From assembly GCA_039707465.1 (NCBI GenBank), contig CM077644.1:138926962-138990961 (forward strand): a stretch of DNA of 64,000 nucleotides, written 5' to 3'. This document shows positions 11,531 to 23,595 of this stretch, one piece after another (position 1 is the first letter of the stretch; every line of letters begins with the position of its first letter). The notes below the pieces were generated by a model. It ran no database searches and was not told the origin of the DNA. It worked only from the letters and a program-made list of their open reading frames with translations. The translations under genes were made by a program, and so were the position numbers. This DNA comes from Rhabdophis nuchalis (taxonomy: Eukaryota > Chordata > Lepidosauria > Squamata > Natricidae).

Positions 11531-12039
11531 TGTTGTCCCCAATTCGGGTCTGAGCCTTGTGCCGAAGCCAATGATGGACGCCAGACATGAGGTGCAGGTT
11601 TTCTGATTGCTTTTTATTGGAGTACTCCAAGGAAAAGGGTTCCTGGTCAAAAGGCCAAGAACCAAGAACAAAGGATTAAGAAAGCTTTATACATTTTCAC
11701 TAAAGAAGAAGGCGGTACAAGGTGAAATAATAAGAAATATCCTCTAATATAACATTTTAGCAATAATTCTGCAATTCTTTCTATTGGTCTACAGCTGTCC
11801 CATTCCTAAGCTTTGGCTAATGAATGCCCCAGGAGTTATCTAATAGACATTTCATTTGTTGCCGACCATCTCTATTCCTAACTTTTAGCTGAGGTCTGCA
11901 AGTTGTCTAATTCTTGTTGCTTTTATCAACTTTCCAACTACCCATAATTGCTACAAGCTTTACACATGCATATTTCCTGTTGATAAGCCTTTTTTGTTCT
12001 TGTGAGACAGACAGACAGACAGACACTCCCCCTATTACA
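11531..12039 (-). mobile_element. probable solo LTR of an endogenous retrovirus-like element
   Basis: Read on the minus strand the segment begins TGTAATAGGGGGAGTG and ends TTGGGGACAACA (TG...CA). It has a TATA-like TGTATAAAGC near 11690 and, about 75 bp further, CCAATAAAAAGC (poly(A) signal near 11615), the order expected of U3-R-U5. No primer-binding site, coding remnant or clear short target duplication is seen, so a solo LTR is inferred and the limits are uncertain. Confidence 0.45.
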
Positions 12040-12317
12040 GTCTTCCTAATTTACTTTCAAGTGTGTGCCATGACCTTGCTTTAGCAGCCAATCCATCAAC
12101 TCTATACTTATAACGTTGTAATGTAGTTGGGAAACAAGAAATATACAATGATAGTCATAGCATTTAAAAAGATATTGGAATACAATTTTTCTTGTGGATG
12201 GTGCTTTAAACAGGTAGATTTAGTACAATAAAAATTATTGTTCTGCATAAATATTTGTTGAATTTAAACCTAATATTTTATCTCTGCATTTTGGTTTGAT
12301 TTTATAAACCTCTACAG

Positions 12318-12448
12318 CAGGAGTGTCAAACTTAGATGACACATTATGATCACATGATGTATCACGATTTCCCCCCTTCACTAAAATGGGATGGGGTTGG
12401 CCAGCGCATGATGCATCCAGCCCACAGGCTGCGGATTTGACACCCCCG
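12318..12448 (+). mobile_element. hAT MITE (TGTCAAAC-type ends)
   Basis: Ends CAGGAGTGTCAAACTT and GATTTGACACCCCCG; flanks CTCTACAG and CTCTACGG (7 of 8). Same family as 35888-36011. Confidence 0.72.
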
Positions 12449-12459
12449 CTCTACGGAAT

Positions 12460-13410
12460 TAAATGTGGCTGGCTTATGGGCATGTTATTTCAAATGTTTA
12501 TATTTATTTTGAAGGACAGTCATCGTTTTAATGAAACTTGGAAACTACACTATGATAGTAGTATATGAATACAATGGATTTCATAAGATCAATGTATGAT
12601 TGTTTCATAAAAGGTCATTGTATGGTCAGATCAGTTGGATGTCTTTCCAAAGAAAATACTGTACATACGAGGCGGTGAATGTTACTCTGTGTTCAATTAG
12701 CTGCATATCTAATCATATAGTATTGAATTATAACATGCCTCAATAGCTAAACTGTGTACAGAGCTGGTCATGCTATTGAATGAACTGTAATCTGCAAACT
12801 CCAAAAGTGCCCCCCCCCCTTTTTGAAAAAAAGTTGCTTTATGGTTTTCAAGAGCAACTTTAGATGCACCAAACTTTTCATGGCAAATGGAGGCTTAGTG
12901 CAATTTTCTACACTTAAACTTAAATTCACTTTTTAATTATCTCTTAACGTTAGCATAAACTAATAATGGCTATGGAGTTGCATCTTGTGTGGCAAAATGT
13001 CTTATGTGAAAATGTTTGAGGCATAATTTGTACACTATTGTTTTTCTTTCTCTTCCTTCTAAACTTAATTCTTCTTCATTGTTTATCTTCTCATAAAACA
13101 ATTACATTTTATGAATGCTGTGAGATGCAAAAATGCAACGTTAATGACAATAAATACTTTTTAAAACACAGGAAATAGGAGTCTTAAGACAACTCACTGT
13201 CCGGGCGAAAAAACTGTGTGTGTGAAGGAAGCTGCGCCTGTACAGATTTTATGAAGATTAGGTGATGATCAATGGCGCAATTTAATGAATAAGTAGGAAA
13301 ATATAGTGAGAAATTTACAGTAATAATGAAACTTATTTTTTATGTATTATATATTTCCATATGTGATAAACATCATCTAGAATTCTTAAATGTAGAACTG
13401 AAATATGTTT
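12460..13410. other. unassigned AT-rich DNA
   Basis: Nothing recognisable between the hAT element and Helitron A. Confidence 0.4.
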
Positions 13411-13413
13411 TGA

Positions 13414-15245
13414 TCTATATAAATAAAAATGTAAAATAGTTTGTACAAATCCACTAATCTCAAAAACTACTGGACCGATTTACACCAAACTTTCACACAA
13501 TGTTCACAACGACTTCCGATAATAGAATACGTACTCATTTTGTGCCTAGCACACGTGTGTCATGTGCAAGGTACACAAATGTAAAATGCACCCACTGATC
13601 ATGTTTTCACCTCCCTGTAGCCCCGCCCATCAGACTGTTTTTCAACTGTCATTGTTGGAACAGGCCTCATATGGAGGCCTCTTAGGGCCAAAAAGGCACT
13701 GGGATAGCAAACTCCCAGGTGGCCCATAGAGAGGGGGGGGGGGAGAGAAATACAGTTTAATAAAAGAGGGACTAGAGGAGACAGGATAGCAGCCTTCCAA
13801 TATCTCAGGGGTTGCCACAAAGAAGAGGGAGTCAAGCTATTCTCCAAAGCACCTGAGGGCAGAACAAGAAGCAATGGGTGGAAACTAATCAAGGAGAGAA
13901 GCAACTTAGAACTGAGGAGAAATTTCCTGACAGTTAGAACAATTAACCAGTGGAACAGCTTGCCTCCAGAAGTTGTGAATGCCCCAACACTGCAAGACTT
14001 CAAGAAGATGTTGGATAGCCATTTGTCTGAAATGGTATAGGACTTCCTGCCTAGGCAGGGAGTTGGACTAGATGACCTCCAAGGTCCCTTCCAACTCTGC
14101 TATAGTATTATTATAGTATTATTGTATTACAGAACAGCTTGCCTCCAGAAGTTGTGAATGCCCCAACACTGCAAGTCTTTAAGAAGATGTTGGATAGCCA
14201 TTTTCTGAAATGGTATAGGGCAGTGATGGCTAACCTTTTTTGGCTCGCGTGCCAAAAGCAGGGGGAGTGCAGGGGCGATGTGCACAGGTGTGCCACATCC
14301 ATAATGCTATGTGCATGACCCCCTGCATTTGGCATGCTTTTTACGTCCTCCCCAGGCTCCAGAGGCTTTATAGGAGCCTGGGGAGGGTGAAAACAGCCTT
14401 CCCCCACCTCCAGAGGGCAAAAAACGGCCTCAAAAGAAGGCCTAAATCAGCTGGCCAGGGCACACATACACACTGAAGCTGACAGGGCAATGCCTCACGT
14501 GGCCTAAGAAATGGTTCCGTGTGCCACCTGTGGCACCCATGCTATAGGTTCGCCATCATGGGTATAGGGCTTCCTGCCTAGGCAGGGAGTTGGACTAGAT
14601 GACCTCCAAGGTCCCTTCCAACTCTGCTATTGTATTATTGTATTACAGTAGGTAGGTAGATAGAGGGATAGATAGAGAGGGAGAAATAAGGTAGGTAGGT
14701 AGGTGGATAGATAGATAGGGAGAAAGACAGTAGGTATGTAGGTAGGTAGGTAGATGGAGAAAGGAAGAAATATAGTAGGTAGGTAGGGGGATAGATAGAG
14801 AGGGAGAAATACAGTAGGTAGGCAGGTAGGTAGGTAGGGGGATAGATAGAGAGGGAGAAATACAGTAGGTAGATAGGTAGGTAGGTAGATCGAGGGAGAA
14901 AGCAAGAAATACAGTAGGTAGGTAAGTAGAGGAATAGACAGAGAGGGAGAAATACCGTAGGTAGGTAGGTAGGTAGGTAGGTAGGTAGGTAGGTAGGTGC
15001 ACAGATAGATAGCGAGAAATACAGTAGGTAGGTAGGTAGAGGAATAGAGAGAGAGGGAGAAAGGAAGAAATACAGTAGGTAGGTAGGTAGGTAGAGGGAT
15101 AGATAGAGGGGGAGAAATACAGTAGATAGGTAGGTTGGGGGTTATATGGTGGTTGTGTGTATGTGTGCAGGTATAGATCTACACACAGATTGGTTGGCCA
15201 TTTAACTAGACTGGGCCACAGCAACACATGGCCGGGTATAGCTAG
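13414..15245 (+). mobile_element. non-autonomous Helitron, copy A
   Basis: The 5' end TCTATATAAATAAAAATGTA is followed by CAAAAACTACTGGACCGATT, typical of Helitron left ends. The 3' end has a small hairpin (GGCCACAGCAACACATGGCC) and ends GGGTATAGCTAG. Insertion is between A (13413) and T (15246), the Helitron target, with no duplication. Inside are CR1 3' fragments (13767-14118, 14133-14212 plus 14570-14640), an hAT element (14221-14561) and about 480 bp of GTAG/GATA/GGGA minisatellite. No Rep/helicase gene is present. Confidence 0.75.
14221..14561 (+). mobile_element. hAT MITE in a CR1 fragment inside Helitron A
   Basis: It starts CAGTGATGGCTAACCTTTTT and ends AGGTTCGCCATCATG(G). The duplication GTATAGGG is perfect (14213-14220 and 14562-14569). 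The interrupted CR1 reads on across it (TGGTATAGGG|CTTCCTGCC). Confidence 0.8.
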
Positions 15246-15649
15246 TATCTAAATAAAAAAGGTTAAATTTTCTGCTAAGCTGACCCTGTTGCTCCACACA
15301 AACAAAATAAATTCTATCTGAGTCAGGAAATCCTTTTGTCCACTATATTGGTATACCATATAGACCTCACTTTCAAAGAGACAACATTAAAACATATCTG
15401 TACATTTGCAGCACCTGAAGGCAGAATTCTATTATCTCTTGACATGAACTCAAACAGTAAATCAGATAATAGCACATTTTTCCATCAAAGAGGGTAATGC
15501 ACACAGCCTGTACATTCCCATCTGATTCTTCTTATTATTGTAGAGTTAAGGGCTAAACAATCCAGCAATTGCATAGTGCTCCCAAGATTCTGGATTGCTT
15601 CTCCTCTTACAAGCCAAAATTGTAAATAAAATCTTGTTTTAATATACAG

Positions 15650-15893
15650 AAAGTCCTCAACTTACAACCTTTCATTTAGTGACCATTCAACGATACCATA
15701 GCACTGAAAAAAGTGACATGACCATTTTTCACATGACTGTTTTTTTCACATGGCAACTGGCTTATGTTTATGACAATTGCAGGGGCCCCGGGTCAGGTGA
15801 TCATCATAAAATGGAGCAAAACTGTCTCACTTAGCAATAGAAATTTTGGGCTCAGTTGTGATCGTATGTCGAGTGGCTTATCTAAATACCTGT
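15650..15893 (+). mobile_element. MITE with ACAGGTAGTCCT-type ends
   Basis: ACAGAAAGTCCTCAACTTAC AACCTTTCATTTAGTGACC, then CCCCGGGTCAGGTGATCATC and TATGTCGAGTGGC ... ACCTG. Same family as 19290-19640, 30725-30981, 33194-33550 and 63095-63175. The TA at the tips suggests Tc1/mariner. Confidence 0.55.
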
Positions 15894-15899
15894 ATTTAT

Positions 15900-18040
15900 T
15901 TAGTATTTTTAAAAACAAGCCACTGTTTTAGGTTTAGAGGAAATGCTAAATAAATTATTTCTGATTTGTTCAATTACTCATGCTAAGAGAGGAGCCAAGA
16001 AGAAGTGAGTGGGTAGTCTGCAGCTTTTCAAAATACATTTCACCAAAATCCTAGTTTATATTTCCACAGAGAGACATTGAATTTTGCATATAAGGCAAGA
16101 AAAACAACATGGGTGGTTCAAAGAGAAACATAAAAGAAGCTTTGCTAGATCAAATCCATACTACTGAATAACCAAGAAAAGATAGTTGATCAACAGAGAT
16201 AAAGACAATCTACTGATACTTTTAGTGCATTTTAAGAAACCCATAGAGCCATGCATCTTTGGGAGTTACAGAATAGAGGAAATCAGGAAAACTGAATGTG
16301 ACCATTCAATCTCTTCCCATCTTTGAGAAGAGTTAGAGAATGCTTGCTCCTTTTTGCTACTATGTGCAAGGGTCAAAGAACAAGGAGTAGAGAAAGCATT
16401 AATTTGCAGTCTCTGTGGAAGTAAATCAAATGTGTATTTGCAATCTCACTGCCTATCCCCAGAAGCTTAAAAGCCGTGAGGATAAGGTGAGATAAAGGAA
16501 GACAATGGGAGATTCTCTGGGTCAGGCTGTCTGATTACGTCACACCAACAGCTCCAATGGGTCAACTGTGGAAGAACCTCTGACTGGGCCCTGCTGCAAG
16601 ACAAAAAAGACCAGCTAAACCTCATAAGCTAACATTGGTATTGAAGACTATTGGGGGGGAGGGGAATAAGGAGGACCATGATAGCACTTTTTCTGACAGT
16701 CTACAAGTTTTACTCAAACATCTAAGTTTTTGTGAACTTTAAAGTGGCTAGGCTAATATAGGATTTAAATTAGGTTGAAAGGGGAGAGGAGGGGAGAAGA
16801 CAGGTTGATTATTCAGGTTACATATGAGACCGTTTAGAAACACCTTATCAGTTAACTATTGTAATGTATTAAAAAACCACTTTCTTTGCTGAATCCTTTT
16901 GAAATTGCCTGAAATCTTTTGATATATATGAATTCAACCATTTCCTGCTCAGCGGTGCTGTTAAAGTTCTGTTTCTCTTAAGCTATTATTTTGAAGTCTG
17001 CCACAGAGTGTTCCGGGAGGTTAAAATGCCCTGATATGTCTTTGTGGGTTGTTGTTTTTTGAGTCCTCATGTCAACCTTATGTCCATCTGTTCTTGTGCA
17101 AAATGTGTTCGATTTGTTGGAATCCAAAAGGACATTAATACCTCACATTAGAGAAATTGCATGTGAAGAGAGCTCTAATTTTACCTGTACATGTTTTGGG
17201 ACCATTGATGTAGATGTGGGGACAAAGTAAACATTTGGGTTTCTTGTAAGGTCTCATGTTAGCATCTTTGTCCTGGGTCTTTGGTTTTGCTTCTTATGAC
17301 AATTTGCTTCAGGTTGGATGGCTGTCAGTAGGCAACTATGGACCAGCCACTCAGGGCCTCAGGAAGTATGGTGTCATATGGGCTGTGGCTTGCCGATAAA
17401 GCATTTGAGTGGCTTGTGCTCAGAGCTATAGATAACTACTGTTACGTTGCTCTCTTTCTGTGGTATCTTTTAACAGATCTGCCCTGGGAATTGATCTGGA
17501 ACTATTGATGGGTATATTGCTCTCATTGGGTGGGCAATTCAGTTTTCCTGATTGCCTGGTTTAACTCCATCAATTGAGTATCTCTGTCAAGTGGATCAGA
17601 ACAAATGCAGCATAAAGCCTGGGATACAAAAAGGACTTAATTCCTTGCTGGCTTGGTTTACCTCCTTAGTGAAATCATAGTTTGACCTCTAGTTCGACAG
17701 TCTGAAGCTTCGGAACAGCTTGCATTTGATCTGACTCATTTGACCAGCTTGCCTCAGTGTGAACACAGGCCACTAACTATTTCTTGAAGTCAAAAATGCA
17801 TGACATCATCTTCTACTCATCCACAGCCCACTGGGAATGCAATCTGTGACTGGCTTTTTCTGCTATGATCCAGAAGTATTGTTTTCTGACTCGAGTTGTA
17901 CTGTCCAGTTTGCCTGCTGCCCTTCCTTTCATCATAGGCAATCCCTTGACTTGGCTACGGGGGAAGGAGCACTGCATACCTCCCATCACTGGTTGCTGCC
18001 CCACAGTTTTGTTTTACAACTTAATTTGTGAAATGTTGGA
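15900..18040. other. unassigned DNA, possibly an old transposon at 16860-17450
   Basis: 16860-17450 (CAACCATTTCCTGCTCAGCG, CTGCCACAGAGTGTTCCGGG) has a base composition unlike the flanks and may be an old element; no coding frame is preserved. Confidence 0.3.
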
Positions 18041-18050
18041 CAGCTAGATC

Positions 18051-18283
18051 CTTCCTTCCTTCCTTCCTTCCTTCCTTCCTTCCTTCCTTCCTTCCTTCCT
18101 TCCCTCCCTCTCTCCCTCTCTCCTTCCCTCCCTCCCTCCTTCCCTCCCTCCCTCTCTCCTTCCCTCCCTCCCTCCTTCCCTCCCTCCCTCCCTCCCACCC
18201 ACCCACCCACCCACCTACTTACCTACCTACTTACCTACCTACCTACCTACCTTTTTTCATTGATCAAGAAGTTAAACTATGGG

Positions 18284-18323
<40 letters not shown>

Positions 18324-18341
18324 TCATTCTTTCTTTCTTTT
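18051..18341. repeat. TTCC, CCCT, CCAC, CTAC and TTTC arrays
   Basis: A cascade of related tetranucleotide arrays (TTCC to TCCC to CACC to CTAC at 18051-18261, then TTTC at 18286-18341), consistent with stepwise mutation and expansion of one ancestral array. Confidence 0.95.
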
Positions 18342-18510
18342 AAAAAAACGCAATATGCATAAGAGTTTTGCCACATCCTCCTCTAGTCAAGTGATAGGAA
18401 AAAAAAATGATAAAACTGATGTTTTTTCTTTTACCAGCCCAGGAGGTTTGTGGAAGCAGGGGAATGCATCTATTGGGGGCTGTGGTTAATGTGATCCAGA
18501 CAGAACTTTA

Positions 18511-18840
18511 TCACCTTGCTGAAAATAGAAGAGGGGTTTGAAATCCAGAAAGAGGCACCTTAAGTTCATTTCTAGCCAGTTTACACACAGGAATCAAGCA
18601 GCTCGTGACTATAACAAAGTAAAGTTTTTCTTTGTGGTAGAAAAAAAAAAGGAAAATATTTACACTTTCCAAGAGTGATTGTCCTGTCAAAGTCACTCCA
18701 AGAACACAGCCCAGAATCATATAAGAAGTCATTAAAAAGAAAAAGAAAACTATCCAGGGATCAGCAGGTTTGTATAGTAAAATCAGTGCCCATGATCCCA
18801 CTGTCAGAAAAGTGTTGATTGAATTGGATCTTTTCCCCAC
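18511..18840 (-). CDS. hydrophobic ORF, possible exon of a membrane protein
   Basis: A minus-strand frame of about 109 codons lies in repeat-free DNA. It includes two strongly hydrophobic segments, V-G-S-W-A-L-I-L-L-Y and W-I-V-F-F-F-F-L-M-T-S-Y-M-I-L-G, separated by KPADP. An acceptor-like TTTTCTGACAG precedes VGSW (about 18805). A possible donor GAAA|GTGTAA lies near 18664. The two helices and a short turn resemble tetraspan proteins in general, but I cannot name a family. The part beyond the possible donor is low-complexity. Confidence 0.2.
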   Translation of the reverse strand: MGKRSNSINTFLTVGSWALILLYKPADPWIVFFFFLMTSYMILGCVLGVTLTGQSLLESVNIFLFFFYHKEKLYFVIVTSCLIPVCKLARNELKVPLSGFQTPLLFSAR

Positions 18841-19151
18841 AAATACATTGGGGCAACTTGCAAGTTCAAAATTAGGTTAAAAGTCCTTCCTGTATATGTC
18901 AGAAAAAGGAACAAGAGCCTTTCTATTGAGACAGATGCACATTGGGGGGAATTAATTTCCTCTTACAGTGGAGTTATTTCAAAGTTCCTTCTTTGGCTGA
19001 TAGTTTTTCCCAGAAAAAAAGATCACAAAACAAAAAGCTTGAGTCCACAGTTAGCTTTGTCAAGGAGCAAGGAGATTGAGGCTTTCTACTATCTCCAACC
19101 ATGGAAGCTTATTGAGTTATCTTATGATGGGATGAGTTGAATTCTATACAG

Positions 19152-19286
19152 CAGGGGTCTCCAACCTTTGCAACTTTAAGTCTGAAGGACTTCAGCTCCC
19201 AGAATTCTCCAGCCAGCAAAGCTGGCTGGAGAAGTCTGGGAGTTGAAGTCCTTCAGACTTAAAGTTGCAAAGGTTGGAGACCCCTG
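19152..19286 (+). mobile_element. palindromic hAT MITE
   Basis: It is a 135-bp near-perfect palindrome of the 35745 family with duplication CTATACAG (19144-19151 and 19287-19294). The target appears to be the end of another MITE (TACAGGTAGTCC). Confidence 0.85.
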
Positions 19287-19289
19287 CTA

Positions 19290-19640
19290 TACAGGTAGTC
19301 CTCAATTCACAGTTCATTTAGTGGCTGTTTGAAGTTACAAGGGCATTGAAAAAAGTGACTTATGATTGTTTTTCGCACTTTGTTACAGCATCTTCATGAT
19401 CACATATTTGAAATTCATACACTTGGCAACTGACTCATATTTTTAACAGTTACACTATCCTGGGGTCATGTGATCACCTTTTGGGATCTTCTGAAAAGCA
19501 AAGTCAATGGGGAAGCCAGAATCATTTAACAGCCATGTTACTGTAACTTAATAGCTGTGGTTATTCACTTAATGATTGTAGCAAAAAAGAATGTAAAATG
19601 GAGCAAAATTTACTTAACAACTGCCTCACTTTTCCTGGTG
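19290..19640 (+). mobile_element. MITE with ACAGGTAGTCCT-type ends
   Basis: TACAGGTAGTCCTCAATTCA, then CTGGGGTCATGTGATCACCT and CTTAATGATTGTAGC. Its first bases were split by the palindromic hAT element at 19152. Confidence 0.55.
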
Positions 19641-19684
19641 ATTACTTATGCATGTGATTAAAAACTTCAATAAAAGTGAGGGCA

Positions 19685-20460
19685 ATCATTTTTGTTGAGA
19701 AATTAGAATAGAATAGATTAAGAGTTGGAAGGGACCTTGGTGGTCATCTAGTCCAACCCCATGCTTAGGTAGGAAACCCTTATCTTATTTATTTTATTTA
19801 TTTATTCGATTTGTTAACTGCACCAATCTCCGTTGAGACGGACTCTGGGCGGTGCACAGGACATTAAAATTTACAATAAATAACAATATACAAAAGTTAA
19901 AAAGAAATTAAATAGAAAACCTGTGCTAAAATCCCATTAAAACTTGGCTGAGGCTCTATTGTTCTAAAATTCAAGTCATCATTTCAGACAAATTCAAGTC
20001 ATATCATTTCAGACAAATGGTTATCCAACATCTTCTTTAAAACTTCCAGTGTTGGAGCATTCCCAACTTCTGGAGGCAAGTTGTTCCACTGATTAATTGC
20101 TCTAACTGTCAGGAAATTTCTCCTTAGTTCTAAGTTGCTTCTAGTTTCCACCCATTGTTTCTTGTCCTGCCCTCAGGTGTTTCGGAGAATAGCTTGACTC
20201 CCTCTTCTTTGTGGCAGCCCCTGAGATATTAGAAGACTGCTTTTTCCCCTAGTCCTTCTTCTCATTAAACAAATACCCAGTTCCTGCAACCTTTCTTCAT
20301 ATGTTTTAACCTCCAGTCCTGTAATCATCTTTGTTGCTCTTCTCTGCACTCTTTCTAGAATCTCCACATCTTTCTCATATCGTGCTGATCAAAATTGATT
20401 GCAGTATTCCAAGTGTGGCCTTACCAAGGCATTATAAAATGGTATTAACACATCACGTGA
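19685..20460 (-). mobile_element. CR1 3' fragment, interrupted by L2
   Basis: The reversed CR1 3' end (AGTTGGAAGGGACCTTGGTG) begins after a short AGAAT repeat. Coding remnants run to MEILERVQRRATKMITGLEV (20367) and beyond to about 20460. An L2 3' end splits it at about 19786-19985. Confidence 0.8.
19786..19985 (-). mobile_element. L2 3' end inserted in a CR1
   Basis: The segment contains the reversed L2 tail (TTATTTATTTATTCGATTTG, then GACGGACTCTGGGCGGTGCA) and interrupts the minus-strand CR1 between 19785 and about 19986. Next to the junction, a unit around TTCAAGTCAT plus TTTCAGACAAA is repeated in tandem, probably produced during insertion. Confidence 0.7.
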
Positions 20461-21055
20461 TCTTGTAGGCCTTCATTTCAGTTCAACAACAACATTTAGA
20501 ATATCTTAAGGGTCTTCTTTAGTTTTTGCTTCTGAAATTTTTGTGATGGGTTCATGTTTTAATTTTGGGTTTAGTATGTAAAATTTATTTTAAGCAGATA
20601 ACAGAGGTGGGCAGAAGAAGATCAAGATTTTTTTCTGTTTAAAAGGTGGAGATTGGGAAGAATGTCTTTCCACTTATCATGAATTTATCCCAAAGTTTCT
20701 TCTTTTAGTTGAACTTCAAGACAAAATACTCTGAATAACCAGGCAAGGTCAAACTGTGTAAAGAGTAAGTTCAATAGGCAACAGGTCGCAATCGGATCAA
20801 ACTGAGCAGCTGAAAGTGAAAGAAGAAAAATTGCTTCTGTGCAGAGCAGAACAACATACCATGACATTTAGAATCTGCTTCCGCAGGTCCTCATGGCCAG
20901 AAGCAAGACGTGCGGTGCTCTTGTGGACCATTTAACTTGGATGTTGCTGGCAACTGAATAGCTGGAGGCTTTGTGTGACTTGATACAGGAATTGTAACAT
21001 TTATGAACTGCACTTTCATTCTGATTTGTAGGAATATGACTTTCGGACCTGCAGC

Positions 21056-21625
21056 AGGGGTGGGTTCCTGCCAGTTCTAACCTCTGCTATAGAAGAGGTT
21101 CCACAAATCTACAGTGCAGTTTAGAACCGGTTCCAACTCCCTCCCTCCGCCCTTCCGCACATCATCAAGATGAAGAGCGAGGGAAGGAGGAATTCTGGGA
21201 ATTGAAGTCCACAAGTCTTAAAGCTGTCAAGTTTTAGATGTCAAGCTGGGGTTTTTTTTCTAAAGGGTTAGGGGTGCAAGGGTCTTGTAACTGGAGAGCT
21301 TTAAGATTTGCGTGCTTCAAATGCCAGAGTTTCTGAGCCAACATTTTGGTTGCTATGCAAGAGCATTGTTAAGTGAGTTTCATCATATTTTACAAGTTAG
21401 CCACGCCCACACAATTACGTGACTGTCAAGCCACTCCCACAAAGCAGGCCACACCTACACACCTAAGGGGTTTTAGGGACAGTTTTTAGTTTTTATAGAT
21501 GTTTTTAGCGCAGGATATGTTTAATTGTGTTTTTAAATTTTGTACTCTGTTTGTGTTTATTGTTTTTTAATTCTCCTGTGCCCCGCCTCAAGTCCCTCTG
21601 GGGAGAGAGAGCGGGTTATAAATAA

Positions 21626-21718
<93 letters not shown>

Positions 21719-21754
21719 AGAAGAGGTTCTAAAAAAATTTGAAACCTACCACTG
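21056..21754 (+). mobile_element. hAT MITE, same family, hosting an L2 tail
   Basis: It begins CAGGGGTGGGTTCCTGCC and ends TTTGAAACCTACCACTG, with a perfect 8-bp duplication ACCTGCAG (21048-21055 and 21755-21762). The inner text AACATTTTGGTTGCTATGCA and CCACGCCCACACAATTACGT matches the copy at 32023. Confidence 0.78.
21475..21717 (+). mobile_element. L2 3' end with long (TTA)n tail
   Basis: CCTGTGCCCCGCCTCAAGTC, then GGGGAGAGAGAGCGGGTTAT AAATAAA, is the L2 3' end of the 6110-7245 subfamily. It is followed by about 90 bp of (TTA)n (21628-21717). It sits inside the hAT element 21056-21754, showing the order of insertion. Confidence 0.75.
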
Positions 21755-21812
21755 ACCTGCAGACACAGATTACTTGTGAATGATTATAATAAAATATGGT
21801 TATCCTCTATTT

Positions 21813-21946
21813 CAGGGGTCACCAACCTTTCGGATCTCAGGGACCACTAAATTCATAATTTTAAATCCCGTGGACCAGTAATATGAATTTAAAAAAAAAA
21901 GATAATTAGTATTTAGTAGTCATGGAACACTAGTTGATGACCACTG
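21813..21946 (+). mobile_element. hAT MITE (CACCAACC-type ends)
   Basis: Ends CAGGGGTCACCAACCTTTC and TAGTTGATGACCACTG; duplication CTCTATTT (21805-21812 and 21947-21954). Confidence 0.75.
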
Positions 21947-22348
21947 CTCTATTTGAAACCACTGTGTAAAACTTTATATACATATATAAAACGCTAACAC
22001 GGTCTCTCACACACACAATATTGTTTTGCTTTTTAAATATTTCCCTTTTTCTATATTTTTGGGGGTTCTGTTTATTTAAATAAATAAAGACAGAAAAACA
22101 AATTATAAACTAAAGACAAGGGGAGGGCAACACTTTCTCCATTAGGTCTTCTCTCTCTCTTCCCATTCTTAAAAGTCTTGCTTACATAAGGGCTTTTGCT
22201 AATCTTTCTACGGCTAAATCCTGCTTTCCTCTTGCTTTTAGGAGTATCTGTCCCTCATGCTCTTTATTTAAAAGCAGAGCTGTGATTCTAACTCACAGGT
22301 TAGAAGGCAGCATTGAAATAAGAACTTAAGTTTCATGCTCCTTTGGAG

Positions 22349-22480
22349 CAGCATTTCTCAACTTTTGCAACTTTAAGAAGTGTGGACTTCAACTCTCAGA
22401 ATTCTCCAGCCAGCATGGACTGGGGCTTCCTGGGAACTGAAATCTATACATCTTAAAGTTGCCAAGGTTGAAAAACACTG
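22349..22480 (+). mobile_element. palindromic hAT MITE, diverged
   Basis: Ends CAGCATTTCTCAACTTTTGC and AAGGTTGAAAAACACTG; the flanking octamers CTTTGGAG and CTTTACAC agree at five or so positions, suggesting an old insertion. Confidence 0.65.
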
Positions 22481-23595
22481 CTTTACACCACTAGAAAACA
22501 TCCAAAAATTAGATTCTTTCATTTCCTACTTTGAAGGAACCAGAATCTGTTTTGCACCAGGGAGCTGGTTTAGGATCTGCTATTTTTCTGTGGAATGTGG
22601 AGTGGTTACAGACATGGGAAAGATCTCCCATTCAGTTCCATAGAACAGTTCTTCAGTCATGGCTTTAATGTGCCCATTCAGCAACAAAATTAAACTGTTG
22701 TTCCATTTCTTCTTACTTTTGAAAGAGCAACATCTCTTGGTAAACAAGAAAGCAAAATATTAGTCAGAGCTACTGACAATTTCTCCTATATACTGCAGAT
22801 AATTGTAATTACTGTAACATCTTTCAACAGAAAAATCCTATGTCATTGGTGATGCTCTCAGTTGAATTACATAATTGTGTTACCTTCAAATCATGCCTCC
22901 ATCTGCTTCTAACAATTCCAGTTACAATGATAGCATTGCAGAATTAGAACAAGAGGATGAGCTTCAGTATAGACCAGACTTGGGCATTTTATGGCCACTT
23001 TGGCTATCCCTTTTTTTTCAATTTACATATGTATTTGTGTGCGTGAATTCATAGCTGCACACCTTCACAGCCCTATTGGTTCTCCCTCCACAACAATCCC
23101 AGTTTCTCATGTGCACCCTTGGGAAAATTAATCGCTCATCCCTGGCATAGACAAAAGTGAAAATATTTTTTAATAGAGATGCCACATTTTGACATAATCA
23201 GAATTTCTATAATATCTTTATGATTGACATGTATCATTTTAAAAATTCTTCTAATTGCCCCAGGTGTGTTTGGAATTGTTATAGCATATTTCCGCTTTGA
23301 TCGTTCAAGTTATGAAATACATTTTACTGCATTAACTTATTCAAAACAGGAAACGCTGTTTCTGTTTGTGATATACTATCCTTTCATATGGATTACTGGA
23401 AATGCCTTATTTATTCAAGCACTATCATTGGTTTTTCCCAGCTGCTGAGTTGAAAGGATCTCTACTCCATCTTTGAGTCAGCAGAAAGACAGATGTTGCC
23501 TCCATTGCTAGCCTTTGATCTGCCCTTGTAGCCTCTATTCCCAGGCACTGGGGAACTCCTGGCTTCCTTCCAAGGGTCAAAGGTGACAATGCCTA

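Noticed and set aside
13599..14003. 134-codon minus-strand frame and similar frames at 34804, 35130 and 40498
   Set aside because: They are antisense or fragmentary readings of CR1 3' ends.
14643..15227. 194-codon minus-strand frame rich in Y, L, P, T and S; similar frame at 33864-34367
   Set aside because: Both are read-through of the TACC/TATC minisatellite in the two Helitrons.
20685..20867. Minus-strand frame with signal-peptide-like start MSWYVVLLCTEAIFLLSLSA, considered as the CD4 leader
   Set aside because: No phase-1 donor follows the hydrophobic segment, and the distance of 17 kb with other frames equally plausible makes it unsupported.
23224..23448. Hydrophobic plus-strand frame of 74 codons
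   Set aside because: AT-rich DNA often yields hydrophobic frames; no motif, splice site pair or neighbour supports it.
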